Shown here one piece after another: positions 21,563 to 33,812 of a stretch of DNA of 64,000 nt; the first letter of the stretch is position 1, and the number at the start of each line of letters is the position of its first letter. Source of the stretch: Paratinospora sagittata (taxonomy: Eukaryota > Streptophyta > Magnoliopsida > Ranunculales > Menispermaceae); assembly GCA_035771175.1 (NCBI GenBank), contig CM069612.1, forward strand, positions 31,127,741 to 31,191,740. Reading direction: 5' to 3'. Both the position numbers and the translations under genes were made by a program. The notes under the pieces were generated by a model. That model worked only from the letters and a program-made list of their open reading frames with translations. It had not been told where the DNA came from and ran no database searches.

Positions 21563-22699
21563 TGTCACGACGCCCCTGACGTAGGCTGACGTCATGATCG
21601 GCACAGTGTACTATACACTGTACATACTCATATACAGTATATAATACACTGTCAGCCTTCACGTAGTCTCACAATAATACCCAAAAGTTTTAGTAAATTT
21701 TTTTTTATACCACAAATCAAATTCAATATAGATCTCTATCATCATTTCATTCATTCCACAAATTAAAGTCTCACATGATAAATATCTATGATCATCCCAT
21801 TTCATCAGATAGTATTACCACACAACCCATCTAGGTGATATTACATATATATATTGTGTGATAATTATACATATCAAAATAATAAAAATATGATCTATTT
21901 CCTCCAGGTATACGTGCACGTACCAGACGAAGGTTCACGTGATTATCACTCACGGATTTTTCCTTTTCCTTTCGACTCAATACCTGAAATATTGGAGGAA
22001 AGAGGGTGAACAATCAACAGCTCAGTGAATATAGTTCTTGAGATGACAATTATATACATTTATAGAAATATGACATTTAAAATCATTTCAAACACTTATT
22101 CAACACATGCATCATTCAATGAATATAGCATACATGTCAACAACATAAATTACATGAGTTTTCAATAATACAATGCACAATCTCCCTCCTCCGCAAGGTA
22201 AGAGAACGGGTCTAACCCTTGTATGGCCGTACAAGGTAGACACAACTTCTCATCACCCAATTCACAGTCATTTCAAGGATCGCAACCCTTATTAGGACAG
22301 ACCTACTGACAATGAGGACTCGCAAAACCTCATCTGGGTCTAATTCCTAACGAAATGACAATGAGGAATCACAAAATCTCATCATTAAAAACTCCAATTG
22401 CTAAAATCAGTTTGCATGATCTATAAAACTCAATGTATATATAATTATAACATGCATACAATCAAACATTTTCTATACGTACAATGTCATACAAGAACCA
22501 AATGAAGAAAACTATACTCACAGTGGTTACACGGGTTTTCTAAGCCAACCTGTAAAATCAAGCAACAATGTTGCTTCCTCAAGAGCGTTTATCCATGCCC
22601 TTAAGCTCTCAATTTAAACACTGAAATGACCATAGATTATCATGAGAATCATCATTTACTATTTCGGTAACTACTAACATATCAAATCACTGTTAACAG
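21563..22699 (-). repeat. 3' LTR, truncated (lacks its U3 start)
   Basis: It aligns base for base, with no net gap, to 26612-27748 of the other LTR at a constant offset of 5049. By eye I count about 18 differences in 1137 bases, roughly 1.6%. The outer end is TGTCACGACG on the plus strand, which is ...GTGACA on the element strand. The first ~754 bases of the LTR on the element strand are missing. Confidence 0.9.
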
Positions 22700-25288
22700 C
22701 TATATTCATGATAATCGAGTCTTTAGTCATCATTGGAAGAAAGTGTGCAGATTTAGTCAATCTGTCAACTATGACCCAGATGGCGTCAAATCTACTTTGA
22801 GATCTGGGCAATCCTGTGATAAAGTCCATCGTGATATGCTCCCATTTCCATTCTGGAATAGATAATGGTTGCATCTGACCTCCTGGTTTCTGATGTTCAG
22901 CTTTCACTTGCTGACACACCTCACAATTTCGCACATACTCAGCTATATCTTTCTTCATCCCATGCCACCATACTGTTATCTTCATATCATGATACATTTT
23001 TGTAGACCCTGGGTGAATGGTATACTGAGATCTGTGTGCTTTTTTTAATAACTCAGCCCTCAATGCCCTATCCACGGGTACCCATAATCTCCCCTGATAA
23101 CGCAGGACACCATCTGGACCTTTCTGCCAATCTGCCCTGTCTGCACTATCTGCCCAAGATTCATACATACCAAGATCAGGATCATGCTGCTGCATATCCT
23201 TAATCTTTTGAATAGAAGAATCTGTCACCTGTATATGCATCTGAGCACAAATGTCAACGTGTGGAGCCATGGAAAGAACACTCATCATAGTCGCTCTCTC
23301 TAAAAGTCGCCACTCCTGGGCCATCTGACAAGCTACTACCTGGGTCTCAACCCGTTTTCGGCTTAATGCATCAGCTACAACGTTGGCCTTTCCAGGATGA
23401 TATTCTAACGTGAAATCATAATCTTTTAGGAATTCCAACCATCTACGTTGTCTCATATTCAACTCTTTCTGGTCAAACAAATATTTCAGACTTTTGTGAT
23501 CTGAATACAGTGTGAACTTTTCCCCATAAGGTAATGTCTCCACAATTTCAATGCAAATACCACAGCTGCTAGTTCTAAATCATGCACAGGGTAATTCTTC
23601 TCATGTATCTTCAGCTGTCTAGATGCATAAGCAATCACTCTACCCTCTTGCATCAATACACATCCCAAACCTAAATGTGATGCATCTGTGTAAATCACCA
23701 ACTCCTTTCCAGGTTATGGGAGTACTAAAACTGGGGTAGTAGTTAGTTTCTTCTTCAACTCAGTGAAAGCATCTTCACATGCAGAAGTCCACACAAATAA
23801 CACATTTTTCTGAGTCAGCCGTGTAAGTGGGGAAGCCAATCGGGAAAAGCCTTCCACAAATCTTCGGTAATAACCAGCGAGACCCAGAAAACTACGGATT
23901 TCAGTCACTGTGGTTGGTCTTGGCCAATTTATGATTGCCTCAACCTTAGCGGAATCAACAGAAATACCTTCTGCACTAACCACATGACCTAAAAATCTCA
24001 CCTCATGTATCCAAAACTCGCATTTACTGAATTTTGCATAGAATCGATGCTCTCTCAGTGTTTGCAAAGTGATGCAGAGGTGTTGCTCATGATCCTCCTG
24101 AGTTTTGGAGTAAATGAGTATATCATCAATAAACACAATAATGAACTGATCCAGATATGGTCTGAAGACCCTTTGCATCAAATCCATAAACATGGCTGGG
24201 GCATTGGTCAGTCCAAAGGGCATAACAAGAAACTCATAGTGACCATACCGTGTTCTAAACGCAGTCTTTGGTACATCCTCTTCCCGTATTCTTAGCTGAT
24301 GGTATCCAGATCTTAAATCAATTTTAGAGAAAAATTTAGCACCATTCAACTGATCGAATAAATCATCGATACGGGGTAAAAGATACTTATTTTTCACTGT
24401 CGCCCTGTTTAGCTGTCTATAATCAATGCATAACCTCAAACTACCATCCTTTTTCTTCACAAACAGGACAGGTGCGCCCCATGGTGACATACTCGGGATA
24501 ATAAACCCTTTTGCCATCAACTCCTCTAATTGCACCTTGAGTTCCTATAACTCTTTTGGCGCCATGCGATAGGGTGGAATTGAAATAGGCTTTGTAGCAG
24601 GTATCAGTTCAATAATAAAATCAATTTCCCGTACTGGTGGTAATCCTGGTAAATCCTCTGGAAAAACATCTGGGTACTCACATACTATAGGAATGTCTGC
24701 TATCTGAACGCCTAAGTCCTTTTCCTTTACTGACTTTATACTAGTCAACATCCCTATCTCTGCATTAGTGGCCATCCTGCCTCGAGTGGGAGAGTTTAAA
24801 GACGTCTTGCCACTATAAATAAATGCAGTTTGTCCTGGTATTTGAAAGACGACTTTCTTCTCAAAGCAGTCCACATGGGCATGATAGGCAGCCAACCAAT
24901 CCATACCCAGTATAGCATCGAATTCCAGGAATTCTAAAACCCTAAGATTCACAATCATTTCATGATCCGCATATTTGACCACACACTTTTCACACAATAT
25001 ATTTGGGTAGATTCGGTCTCCTGCTGCAGTACTCAGAACCAACGGTGTGCTAATCCTAACAGGAGTTAAATGCAACCTATCTACCATGTGGCCAGCAATA
25101 AATGACAAGGTGGATCCAACATCAATTAACACATACATCATAGTGTCGCAAATAGAAAGCATACCTTCTACCAAATTCTTGTTCGCCTCTGGATCTGGCT
25201 CTGTAACAGCCCTGGCTTGTTCTCTGACAGGCGTGGAAATAGGAACAGTAACAGATGGATTTGTTGGAGTCCGCGGGGCTGACTGCAA
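22700..25288 (-). pseudogene. pol (protease-RT-RNase H-integrase) of the gypsy element, broken
   Basis: The protease region reads VLIDVGSTLSFIA, where the family has a D-[ST]-G-[SA] active site; here the residue after Asp is Val. A TAG at about 24549-24547 splits the protease linker from reverse transcriptase ([37 protein letters not shown] catalytic box). Another break follows PVLVLP at 23714. RNase H shows [10 protein letters not shown] and [12 protein letters not shown], with a frameshift near 23500. Integrase has the HHCC zinc module and MDFITGLP, then ends shortly after [12 protein letters not shown] at the junction with the LTR, before the second catalytic Asp. All domains are decayed or truncated. 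Confidence 0.9.
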
Positions 25289-25291
25289 AGG

Positions 25292-26422
25292 ACACTGGTA
25301 TGCTTTATGTCCCTTGTTCCCACATCGAAAGCATGTGAAAAGAGGACGATATGCAGATGAAGCTGTCTGCTACGCAGTGCCTGACATGGAACGCCAGTCG
25401 CTCTGACTGCCTGGTCCCCTATGTGGCCACGGTGCCTGAACCGACGATCCCTGTGTCGGTGGCCTCATCACAGACTGTGATATTCTGCCTGCCGGTGGTG
25501 GTAGCATTGCTGCTGAAGGAGTAACTGGAATCTCCATAGCAGTAGGCCTCTCAACTATCTTTGCCTTTTTCTGTTCACCCCACCATTTTCTGTCCCATTT
25601 CTGCTTTCTCAGACTCTGATAAGGTAGCTGTTGCGCTATACCTGCCTGTGATGTGGGCGTTGCCCGTGGTGGCCTATTTTTCATCTCAACTGTCTCATAA
25701 TCTAGTGTCTGTCGCACTGCCTGATCATAAGTCTGAACACCAGCAAGAGCTAAACCTTTCTGGATTGGGTCATTAAATCCTTCCCTGAGCCTCTTCATTT
25801 GCATCAGATCTGTTTGTACCATCTCAGGGGCAAACAAGGCTAGCCGATTGAACTATATTCATATTCTCTCACAGACATGTTCCCTTGTTGTAATTCTATA
25901 AATTGTTTATGCCTTTTATCAACCTCAGACGGGGGATAGTACGTCTTGTAGAATACTTCTTTAAATTTATCCCAAGTATCTATGGGTCCCTGAGCTCGGC
26001 TTATTGTTTGCCACCATCTCTCAACCTTACTCGAAAATTTAAATCGAGCAAGTTTAATCTTCCCTATCCAGTGCATGCATGTCCTCAAATATAACTTCTA
26101 TTCTCAGAAGCCAATCCTCAGCAACCTCTAACTCTAGACTGCCATCAAATATAGGCGGCTCACGTCTTTTAAACGCTTTCATCACATCTTCATATCTGTG
26201 AGTCTCATCTATATCATCATGAGTCTCTACTATCTCCTGCACTGGCACAGGTTGTTCTGCAGATGCACCCGCACTACTGGCACCAACCTCGGGTACTACA
26301 GGTGCTGGAGGCCCTTAATTATCTTGAAGGCGTGTCAACATACGCATCATCTCAGCATTTTGTCTCTGCTGAGCTATCATCATTTCTTCCAATTTCGTCA
26401 ACCTTTCTTCTTGTGGATCCAT
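25292..26422 (-). pseudogene. gag of the gypsy element, broken
   Basis: ATG at 26422 opens MDPQEERLTKLEEM, but a TAA interrupts it near 26316. Homology continues in shifted frames: a capsid-like region (FKRREPPIFDGS, then WWQTISRAQG and TWDKFKEVFYKTYYP) and a CCHC zinc knuckle, CFRCGNKGHKAYQC, at about 25333-25292. At least one stop and two frame changes (near 26060 and 25840) are needed to read through, so no Gag is made. Confidence 0.85.
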
Positions 26423-26594
26423 GATTGCCTGATACTTCCCTTTCAATCTGCCATTCACAGAGATAAAGGAGCATATAGTCAGCCAATCTTATTACTAAAT
26501 CTGTATAGATACGTTATTTACCCGTACATAAACTCATAAAACAAACATAAGATACTAAAGCTTTTAATCTTTTAGGCTTTTAATCCTAAACGTA

Positions 26595-26607
26595 GGCTCT
26601 AATACCA
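26595..26607 (-). other. Primer binding site of the gypsy element
   Basis: The element strand reads TGGTATTAGAGCC four bases after the 5' LTR. That differs at one base from the usual TGGTATCAGAGCC, complementary to the 3' end of initiator methionine tRNA. Confidence 0.9.
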
Positions 26608-26611
26608 ATAT

Positions 26612-28502
26612 TGTCACGACGCCCCTGACGTAGGCTGACGTCATGACCGGCACAGTGCACTATACACTGTACATACTCATATACAGTATACAATACATTG
26701 TCAGCCTTCACGTAGTCTCACAATAATACCCAAAAGTTTTAGTAAATTTTTTTTTATACCACAAATCAAATTCAATATAGATCTCTATCATCATTTCATT
26801 CATTCCACAAATTAAAGTCTCACATGATAAATATCTATGATCATCCAATTTCATCAGATAGTATTACCACACAACCCATCTAGGTGATATTACATATATA
26901 TATTGTGTGATAATTATACATATCAAAATAATAAAAATATGATCTATTTCCTCCAGGTATACGTGCACGTACCAGACGAAGGTTCACGTGATTATCACTC
27001 ACGAATATTTCCTTTTCCTTTCGACTCAATACCTGAAATATTGGAGGAAAGAGGGTGAGCAATCAACAGCTCAGTGAATATAGTTCTTGAGATGACAATT
27101 ATATACATTTATAGAAATATGACATTTAAAATCATTTCAAACACTTATTCAACACATGCATCATTCAATGAATATAGCATACATGTCAACAACATAAATT
27201 GCATGAGTTTTCAATAATACAATGCACAATCTCCCTCCTCCACAAGGTAAGAGAGCGGGTCTAACCCTTGTATGGCCGTACAAGGTAGACACAGCTTCTC
27301 ATCACCCAATTCACAGTCATTTCAAGGATCGCAACCCTTGTTAGGACAGACCTACTGACAATGAGGACTCGCAAAACTTCATCTTGGTCTAATTCCTAAC
27401 GAAATGACAATGAGGAATCACAAAACCTCATCATTAAAAACTCCAATTGCTAAAATCAGTTTGCATGATCTATAAAACTCAATGTATATATAATTATAAC
27501 ATGCATACAATCAAACATTTTCTATACGTACAATGTCATACAAGAACCAAATGAAGAAAACTATACTCACAGTGGTTACACGGGTTTTCTAAGCCAACCT
27601 GTAAAATCAAGCAACAATGTTGCTTCCTCAAGAGTGTTTATCCATGCCCTTAAGCTCTCAATTTAAACACTGAAATGACCATAGATTATCATGAGAATCA
27701 TCATTTACCATTTCGGTAACTACTAACATATCAAATCACTGTTAACAGACTATTTACTTTTTACTATTCACTTTTTACTATTCATGTTTACTATTCACTA
27801 TTTACTTTTACTATTCACTATTCACTATTTACTATTCACGTTGGGTTAAAACCCTATTTTTTGAAAACGCCGTAAAACGGCTTCCACAACAAAAATTACT
27901 CCGCTAGAAAGGTTACATCTAGCTTAGATAGTAATTTTACGACGAAAAATAACAAAAATAGCTTACCACAGGTTCGGATCTCCCTTCGTTTCCCCTTCTT
28001 TCTTCCTTCCTTCCTTTCCTTTCTCTCTGTCTGCTCGTTCTTCTCTCTGCAGCCTTTCTGTTTCATTTCATTTCATTTCATTTTTTTTGTTTTTTATTCC
28101 TTGTTGCACACTTTGGAAGCAACTAAGGATATTTTTATTATTTAGATTTATATATACTAATGATTTCATGCACCTTGACTCCCTTTATTAACTAACTCCT
28201 CCATCAAATTTCATTAAATTCATTCAATCATAATTAAATCCACATTTTTAATTAACCAACCCCATAAATTACTCATTTTAATTCACCTTCATTTTTTTAT
28301 ATAGGATGATCTCATATGTATCATCTTCATTTTATAATTTTATTTATTTACTAATCATACACGCGTATATTTAGCGCATTCGTATCAAATACGTATATTA
28401 TCACGTGCATATTTAGCTCATACGTATAAAATATATATATTATACATCTCGATATACGCGTACTTCAATGTATGTATTTAATTAAAATTACGGAATGTTA
28501 CA
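26612..28502 (-). repeat. 5' LTR, full length (1891 bp)
   Basis: On the element strand it starts TGTAACATTCCG and ends GGGGCGTCGTGACA, with TG...CA termini, and it is directly followed by the primer binding site. U3 contains a run of CTATTTACTATTCACT-type short repeats (plus strand 27749-27840). A long leader-like segment and the region homologous to the 3' LTR follow. Confidence 0.9.
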
Positions 28503-28507
28503 CATAT

Positions 28508-29612
28508 GGTATCAAAGACCACTAACAACAATGAGCTCAAGGGCTCAACAACATCGATCAATACCAAATAAAAACAGACGAATCCAACACCAAGAGGGCG
28601 TCGGCCCCTCACAACAAAATAACAACAAAACAAACAACTGCTATAAACAACTAAAAACAAACACCTAATTAAAGGTGACACCTTAATTAACCTTTAATAT
28701 TTATAAGTTTTATCTAATTGTGCAAAAAGCTTCCATTCTATAAATTGCATAAAAAGAAAAATTGATAAGAATTTAGCATCCAACGATGGTCAACCACAGC
28801 TCTTAATCTACTTCATCCAGGCCTCCAATCGGACAGTCCACAATTTATAAGAATTAAAGTGACAAATGCGTTCTTCAATTACAGTAATCAGAGAGCTACT
28901 AGAAGGCCTCAATTCTTCTCTGAAGCTGAGTCTCTCTAATCCTTTCGAAGAAGAGGAACGATTTTTATCAGAACGAAAAAAAAGCGTTAAATCGAAGATC
29001 TTTTTTTGATTTTCTGAGGTATTCCTCTCTCATTCCAACAAGTTATTCCTCGTATGTATCTTTCTCTGGATCCAATTTTCATTGTTATTGTCTCCGATAA
29101 TCTGAGAATCCCGTGCTTTAATCCGTTTTTCGTTTGATATGATTTACTTATATAGTTCTGAAAATCTCGTGGTTTTTGCTCTGATGATTATCGTGGATTT
29201 GCATCCTGGTTTAATGGATTCATCAATCCCTTGATTTTGAGTGAGAAATTAGGGTTTTATTGGTATGAAGTTTGAAGTCACAGACTTGTGTGTATCATTG
29301 AGATTCTCTTTCACAATACGGCACATTCGACTGTTGAAATGTAGACTTTTGAGAAAGTTGATTTTTTACTGTTAATTTTTGCAGAAAAAACTCTTAAGAA
29401 GTTTTGGTAATCAGGATCTTAGTGGGAATCCTGTAGTAATGTGACTTGAAAGTGTTTTCCTGAAATGTGTGTAGTGTTTCTCTTTTGCTGAATTCGTCGG
29501 AAATAATGTAAGTTCAAGTGTGCGAGCTATTTCATTTTGTGTAAATTGGATTGTGGTTTGCTGTGGAATATATTGAATTCTGTGGAGGATTATAGTTGTA
29601 AAGGAAGGAGAG
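28508..29612 (+). other. Upstream region and probable leader of the FHA gene
   Basis: From about 28510 to 28680 the DNA is A/C-rich, starting with a PBS-like TGGTATCAAAGACC next to the gypsy target site. The FHA gene's leader probably starts near 28900. AG|GTATTC at about 29018 and TTATAG at about 29595 could bound a leader intron, but this is weak. No other gene is seen. Confidence 0.4.
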
Positions 29613-31651
29613 ATGTATGGGAGATCAGGACTTGATAGATTTAAGAAAGCTCAATCTCTTGAGCCATTCTCTGTGACTGTTAATGCTGCTCCTAAGACAG
29701 CCACCAAGCCTGCTTCTAAGTCGGTTGCACATCCTTTGGTTTCATCTTTCCAATCTCAGACTATTAACTCTCAGAGCCAAATCGAGCAGCGGCTCCAACA
29801 AAATGTTCCTCAAAAACCCATGGGAACTGAAGCAACAGCGTCAGGAGGGCCCGCTCAACAGGTGACTCAGGTTGGAGGGGGACAATCAAATTGGCTGCCT
29901 CCCGATTGGGCGATAGAGCCACGCCCTGGTGTTTATTATCTTGAAGTTTTGAAGGATGGTGAAGTCCTTGATCAGATAAATCTAGATAAACGGAGGCACA
30001 TTTTTGGAAGACAGTTCCCTACTTGTGACTTTGTGCTTGATCATCAATCTGTCTCACGTCAACATGCAGCTGTTGTTCCACACAAGAATGGAAGGTCGGA
30101 TACTTTTACCTGTCTTCTTTTGTTCAAAATTTCCTTTCCTTGTTTTCTAATGTTATTTTTCTGCTTAAAAATTCTGGTTGTAAAACACTTTCACTCTTCT
30201 ACTTGAATTTTCTTACAAGCTACTTTTAGAATGAAGGTGAACTAGATTTCTGCCCCAAAGTGACTTGGGATTAAGTGGTTCCTAGCCAAACCAATCTGGA
30301 ATTGATTTGAAACACGAGTAATGCTACATTGATTGGGGTAAAAACTGCAATACAAACTGCATGGCTCCATCACCTTTGCATGGCTCCATCACCTTTGGAT
30401 TTTCATTGAATCATGTGTCAATACAAGATTCAATGCAATCCAAAACAATTCAAAGGTGATGGGTTGCTACAGTTTGCACTGCAGTACATCACCCCATTCA
30501 ATATAGCATTGTTCTTTGAAACACTGTGGTGCATGATATTGACAAAGGGGAAAGACTTTGTAAAAGAGTGTTGAGAGAAAAAAAAAACTCTGTCGCTTGA
30601 AGATTTAAGGTCATTAATTTGGCTATTGTCCATCTCAAAGATGATTACCCCATAATGTCTGGAATGACGAATCAGTGGACCATGACTAAATGGGTGCTTG
30701 ATATCTGTGACCTCTTCAATGACATGACATAGCTTCATGTTCTTTTTACTGTCATGGTTTTTTAATATATTTTTTTCAATTTACTCCTAACATATCTTGA
30801 TGCTGCCCCCTCAAGCATGCTAGCATTACAAACTTTTGTGACTTGCTTACAGCATATACGTAATTGATCTTGGTTCTGTACATGGGACGTTTGTTGCAAA
30901 TGAGCGGCTAACCAAAGATAACCCCACGGAGCTTGAAGTTGGGCAGTCTTTAAAGTTTGCTGCATCAACAAGAACTTATATTCTTAGAAAGAATAAAGAA
31001 GCTCTTTTCCCTCCTCCTCCACTACTGTCTGAGGTCAATCTGCCACCCTCTCCTGATCCTTCTGACGAAGAAGCTGTTTTGGCTTATAACACTATTCTCA
31101 ATCGTTATGGTCTCACCAAGTCAGATCTACTCTCCAAATCCAACAAGGATTCAGTGAACTCTAAGGATGGGAGTGATGAAACACGGCAGCTTGAGAGAGC
31201 AACTAAGAGAATGAAGAAAACAAGAGTAGCTTTTAGGGATCAAGCTGGAGGAATGTTGGTTGAGGTGGTTGGTATTTCAGATGGTGCAGATGTCAGCACT
31301 GAACCTGGTCCAATTGGTGTAAAAGAAGGTAGTCTTGTTGGTAAGTATGAGTCCCTTGTACAAACAACTATTATACCTAAAGGGAAGGAGCAAGTTGTTA
31401 CAACCGAAGAAAAGGTTTCGCCAAGTGGTGTGACTGAAAAGCTGCAGCAAGCCTTGAACAAGGTTAAAGGTGCTCCAAAAAATGGCGGCATTTATGATGA
31501 TCTTTACGGAGAATCTTTTGCAAGCAAAGTAGGTTCATCTTGGGCATATGCTTCTAGTGGTGCTATTGATGGGCAAGCAGGTTCAACTAAAACTGCTGAA
31601 GAAAGGTTTTCTGGGGTCCCTCGTAAAACACCTAATGCTAATTCGGTATAC

Positions 31652-31686
<35 letters not shown>

Positions 31687-31708
31687 GTTTGGGGATTCAT
31701 TAGACTAA
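29613..31708 (+). CDS. FHA-domain protein, NIPP1-like (nuclear PP1 inhibitor)
   Basis: Exons 29613-30094 and 30853-31708 join in frame through a split Ser codon, giving 445 residues. After a Ser/Gln-rich N-terminus and PPDWAIEPRPG, the FHA fold (about 107-205) has its phosphothreonine-binding residues: GRQ at 132-134, SRQHA at 147-152, and DLGSVHGTFVANERL. Downstream KKTRVAF (282-288) fits the RVxF docking motif for protein phosphatase 1, placed after the FHA domain as in animal NIPP1. The C-terminus has YDDLYGESF and an 11-Asp run before LFGDSLD. NIPP1 acts in the nucleus on PP1 and splicing factors; that role is inferred for this plant homologue. Confidence 0.9.
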
Positions 31709-33565
31709 GCAAGAATCTTCTAGGTCTTCATTGTCATTGTTTCAGAGAGTCTTATGTTGGAAGCGAAAAATGCACCAGTGGATATCCAGGGAACGTTGCT
31801 TGTGCTGTACATGGAAAATTTTATTGGAATTCTTCATCAATATTTCTTTGGGAAGTTAGTGCCACTTGGTTGAATTTCGTAACTTGGTAACAATTCAAGA
31901 TTTGTGGGAGAATTTGAAACCGCCAGAAAGCTATACTGAAAACTGGTTTTATGCTGTTTATTTTGTTCAATTAAATGATGGTAAACTATGCATAGATCCT
32001 CTTGTTCTTTTGATTTCAAGTTGATATGGTTTGCTTTCTGGAATGAAGTTTCTCATTAACATGATTTTGAAGCTCCCTTCATGGCAAAGTCATCAAAGGT
32101 GATGCCTAGATCTAAGTAGAATTTAATGAACAGGATCATTTGTAAGCATTTAAGGCATTACTGTTCAAAAGGTTCCTCTGCCTGTTTTGTTGAACTCTTT
32201 TAGGCTTTATTGCCTATGGGGAAAGAAGAAAAAGAAGAAGATGGGGGGTGTGTTTTTGTCATATTTTTTTTCTTCCAATGTGAGAGCTGTTGTAGTCGGG
32301 TAAAAGTTTTGTTGAGTTGAGTCATGAGAGGTCATAAAGTTTATATTTGTCATTCTTCCCAATCTGCATGGTTGGGAAGACTGGATGTAACTAGGGTGGT
32401 TGTAGACTTGTAGTTGCCCTTGAAATATTAATTTTTGGAGTTAGAATATTTAATATAGGTGGTTATTGGTAACTCTATTTGCAACTTTTAAAAAAAGATA
32501 GAGGGTAATAAAAAAAATTATGTTTTAGATAATTTTTTAATTTTTTCAACTTTTGATTGAAGTAGAGGTATAATTTTTACAAGAATAAACAAAAACATTT
32601 TACTTATTTTAGTAGAGTTTAAACCTCTATTATAATTAAAGACTAATTTTAAAATAGAAGTAAGGTTAAGTAAAGTTACGAAACACTAACATGAAGTTTG
32701 TGCAATTGGTAAAGATGTGATTTTAGAACCTAAAGGTTCTAAGTTGAACTCTTGTCATTGTCCCACTTAAGGGGTGGAAGGAGATTAATGAGTCAGGAAC
32801 ATGCAGAGCCTAATACTTTTCTGAGAGAATATAATATGGTGATGGGGTTGGTTATACAACTAACTACAAACATTATTTCTTCTAAAAATAATGAATATTC
32901 TAATATTAAATTAAATGAAACAAGTGTTATTTCTTCAAACCTAGTCTAAGAAGTAAGAATGGAACGTATTAATACTTTCATCTTTGAATTTGGTTTGGTT
33001 TAGAGTTTAGGTTTAAATTTGGTTCAAATTAGTTTTTAAAGTCTGAAATCATAAATCTATTTAAAGCTATCTAGTTATAGTTTTTTCAAATCTAATTCAA
33101 ATTGTACTTATTAATTAAAAACTAAACCACACAGAAATCAAATGTATTTAATTTTGTTTTACGGTTTAAATCAATCCAGCCTATCATAATAATGTTAAAG
33201 CAATGCACAGAATCAAAACCAAACCGTTGACTGGAACAAATGGCCCCTCCCCAAATATCCGGCGTCCTCCAAGGACCCAAGCTGGTCGACCACCGCTCAC
33301 CACCAGAGGCTAATGGCCACTTATGGCTAAGAGACGACTTAGCCAATTTTGGGTGGCAATTAATTCAACCTCTCATTTACAAATTAGCTTCCACTTTTTT
33401 CTCATTTCCCAACACCCCACTTTACAGCATCTCCATTTCCATTTCGTTAACACAAACTCCTAATTAATTAGAAACCTCTTCATGATCTCTTTTCCCGAAA
33501 AATAAATAAATTAGCAGCTGTTGATTGATTTCTGCTCTTATAGCTACCAAGCCTGGTGGTATCAG
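31709..33565. other. 3' flank and intergenic DNA with a tRNA-like relic
   Basis: The 3' UTR of the FHA gene probably extends to about 32000. The rest is AT-rich. At 32699-32751 lie A-box-like TGTGCAATTGG and B-box-like GTTGAACTC, spaced 44 bases apart as in a tRNA; this is probably an old SINE. No coding gene is seen. Confidence 0.5.
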
Positions 33566-33794
33566 GTGAGTTACAATAATAAAGCTTCAAACACATGTAT
33601 TTATTCGATCATCATGCTTTAATTATTACCATCTTATATATTATAACTCATTCAATCATCTGGGTATGCTTTAAAACTTTCCCACATATCAATATATAAC
33701 TTCTTCAGAATCTTCAAACGCGAAAGACAACTTTATTGAAAACAGTTTAATTTTCAATATATTCAACATTATTGTTTTAACATTAAAACTGCAG
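33566..33794 (+). other. Probable 5'UTR intron of the serine-rich protein gene
   Basis: CAG|GTGAGT at 33566 and ACTGCAG ending at 33794 form good borders, and the exon resumes 18 bases before the ATG. This is inferred from splice signals only. Confidence 0.6.
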
Positions 33795-33812
33795 GGAATT
33801 GGAATTAAGAAA

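Larger units (their letters stand above)
21558..28507 (-). mobile_element. Ty3/gypsy LTR retrotransposon, defective, with target duplication
   Basis: The element reads on the minus strand: 5' LTR 28502-26612, PBS 26607-26595, gag, then protease, reverse transcriptase, RNase H and part of integrase, and a truncated 3' LTR 22699-21563. A 5-bp target duplication CATAT flanks it (21558-21562 and 28503-28507). The order RT-RNaseH-integrase and the motifs place it in Ty3/gypsy, probably a Tekay/Del-like chromovirus; the clade cannot be settled because the integrase C-terminus is gone. Gag and pol contain stops and frameshifts, so it cannot make functional proteins. Confidence 0.93.

Noticed and set aside
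21831..22013. 60-codon frame found twice (also at 26880-27062)
   Set aside because: Both copies lie inside the gypsy LTRs; duplication comes from the LTR, not from a gene family.
26595..26607. Partial tRNA gene
   Set aside because: The match to initiator tRNA is a retrotransposon primer binding site next to an LTR.
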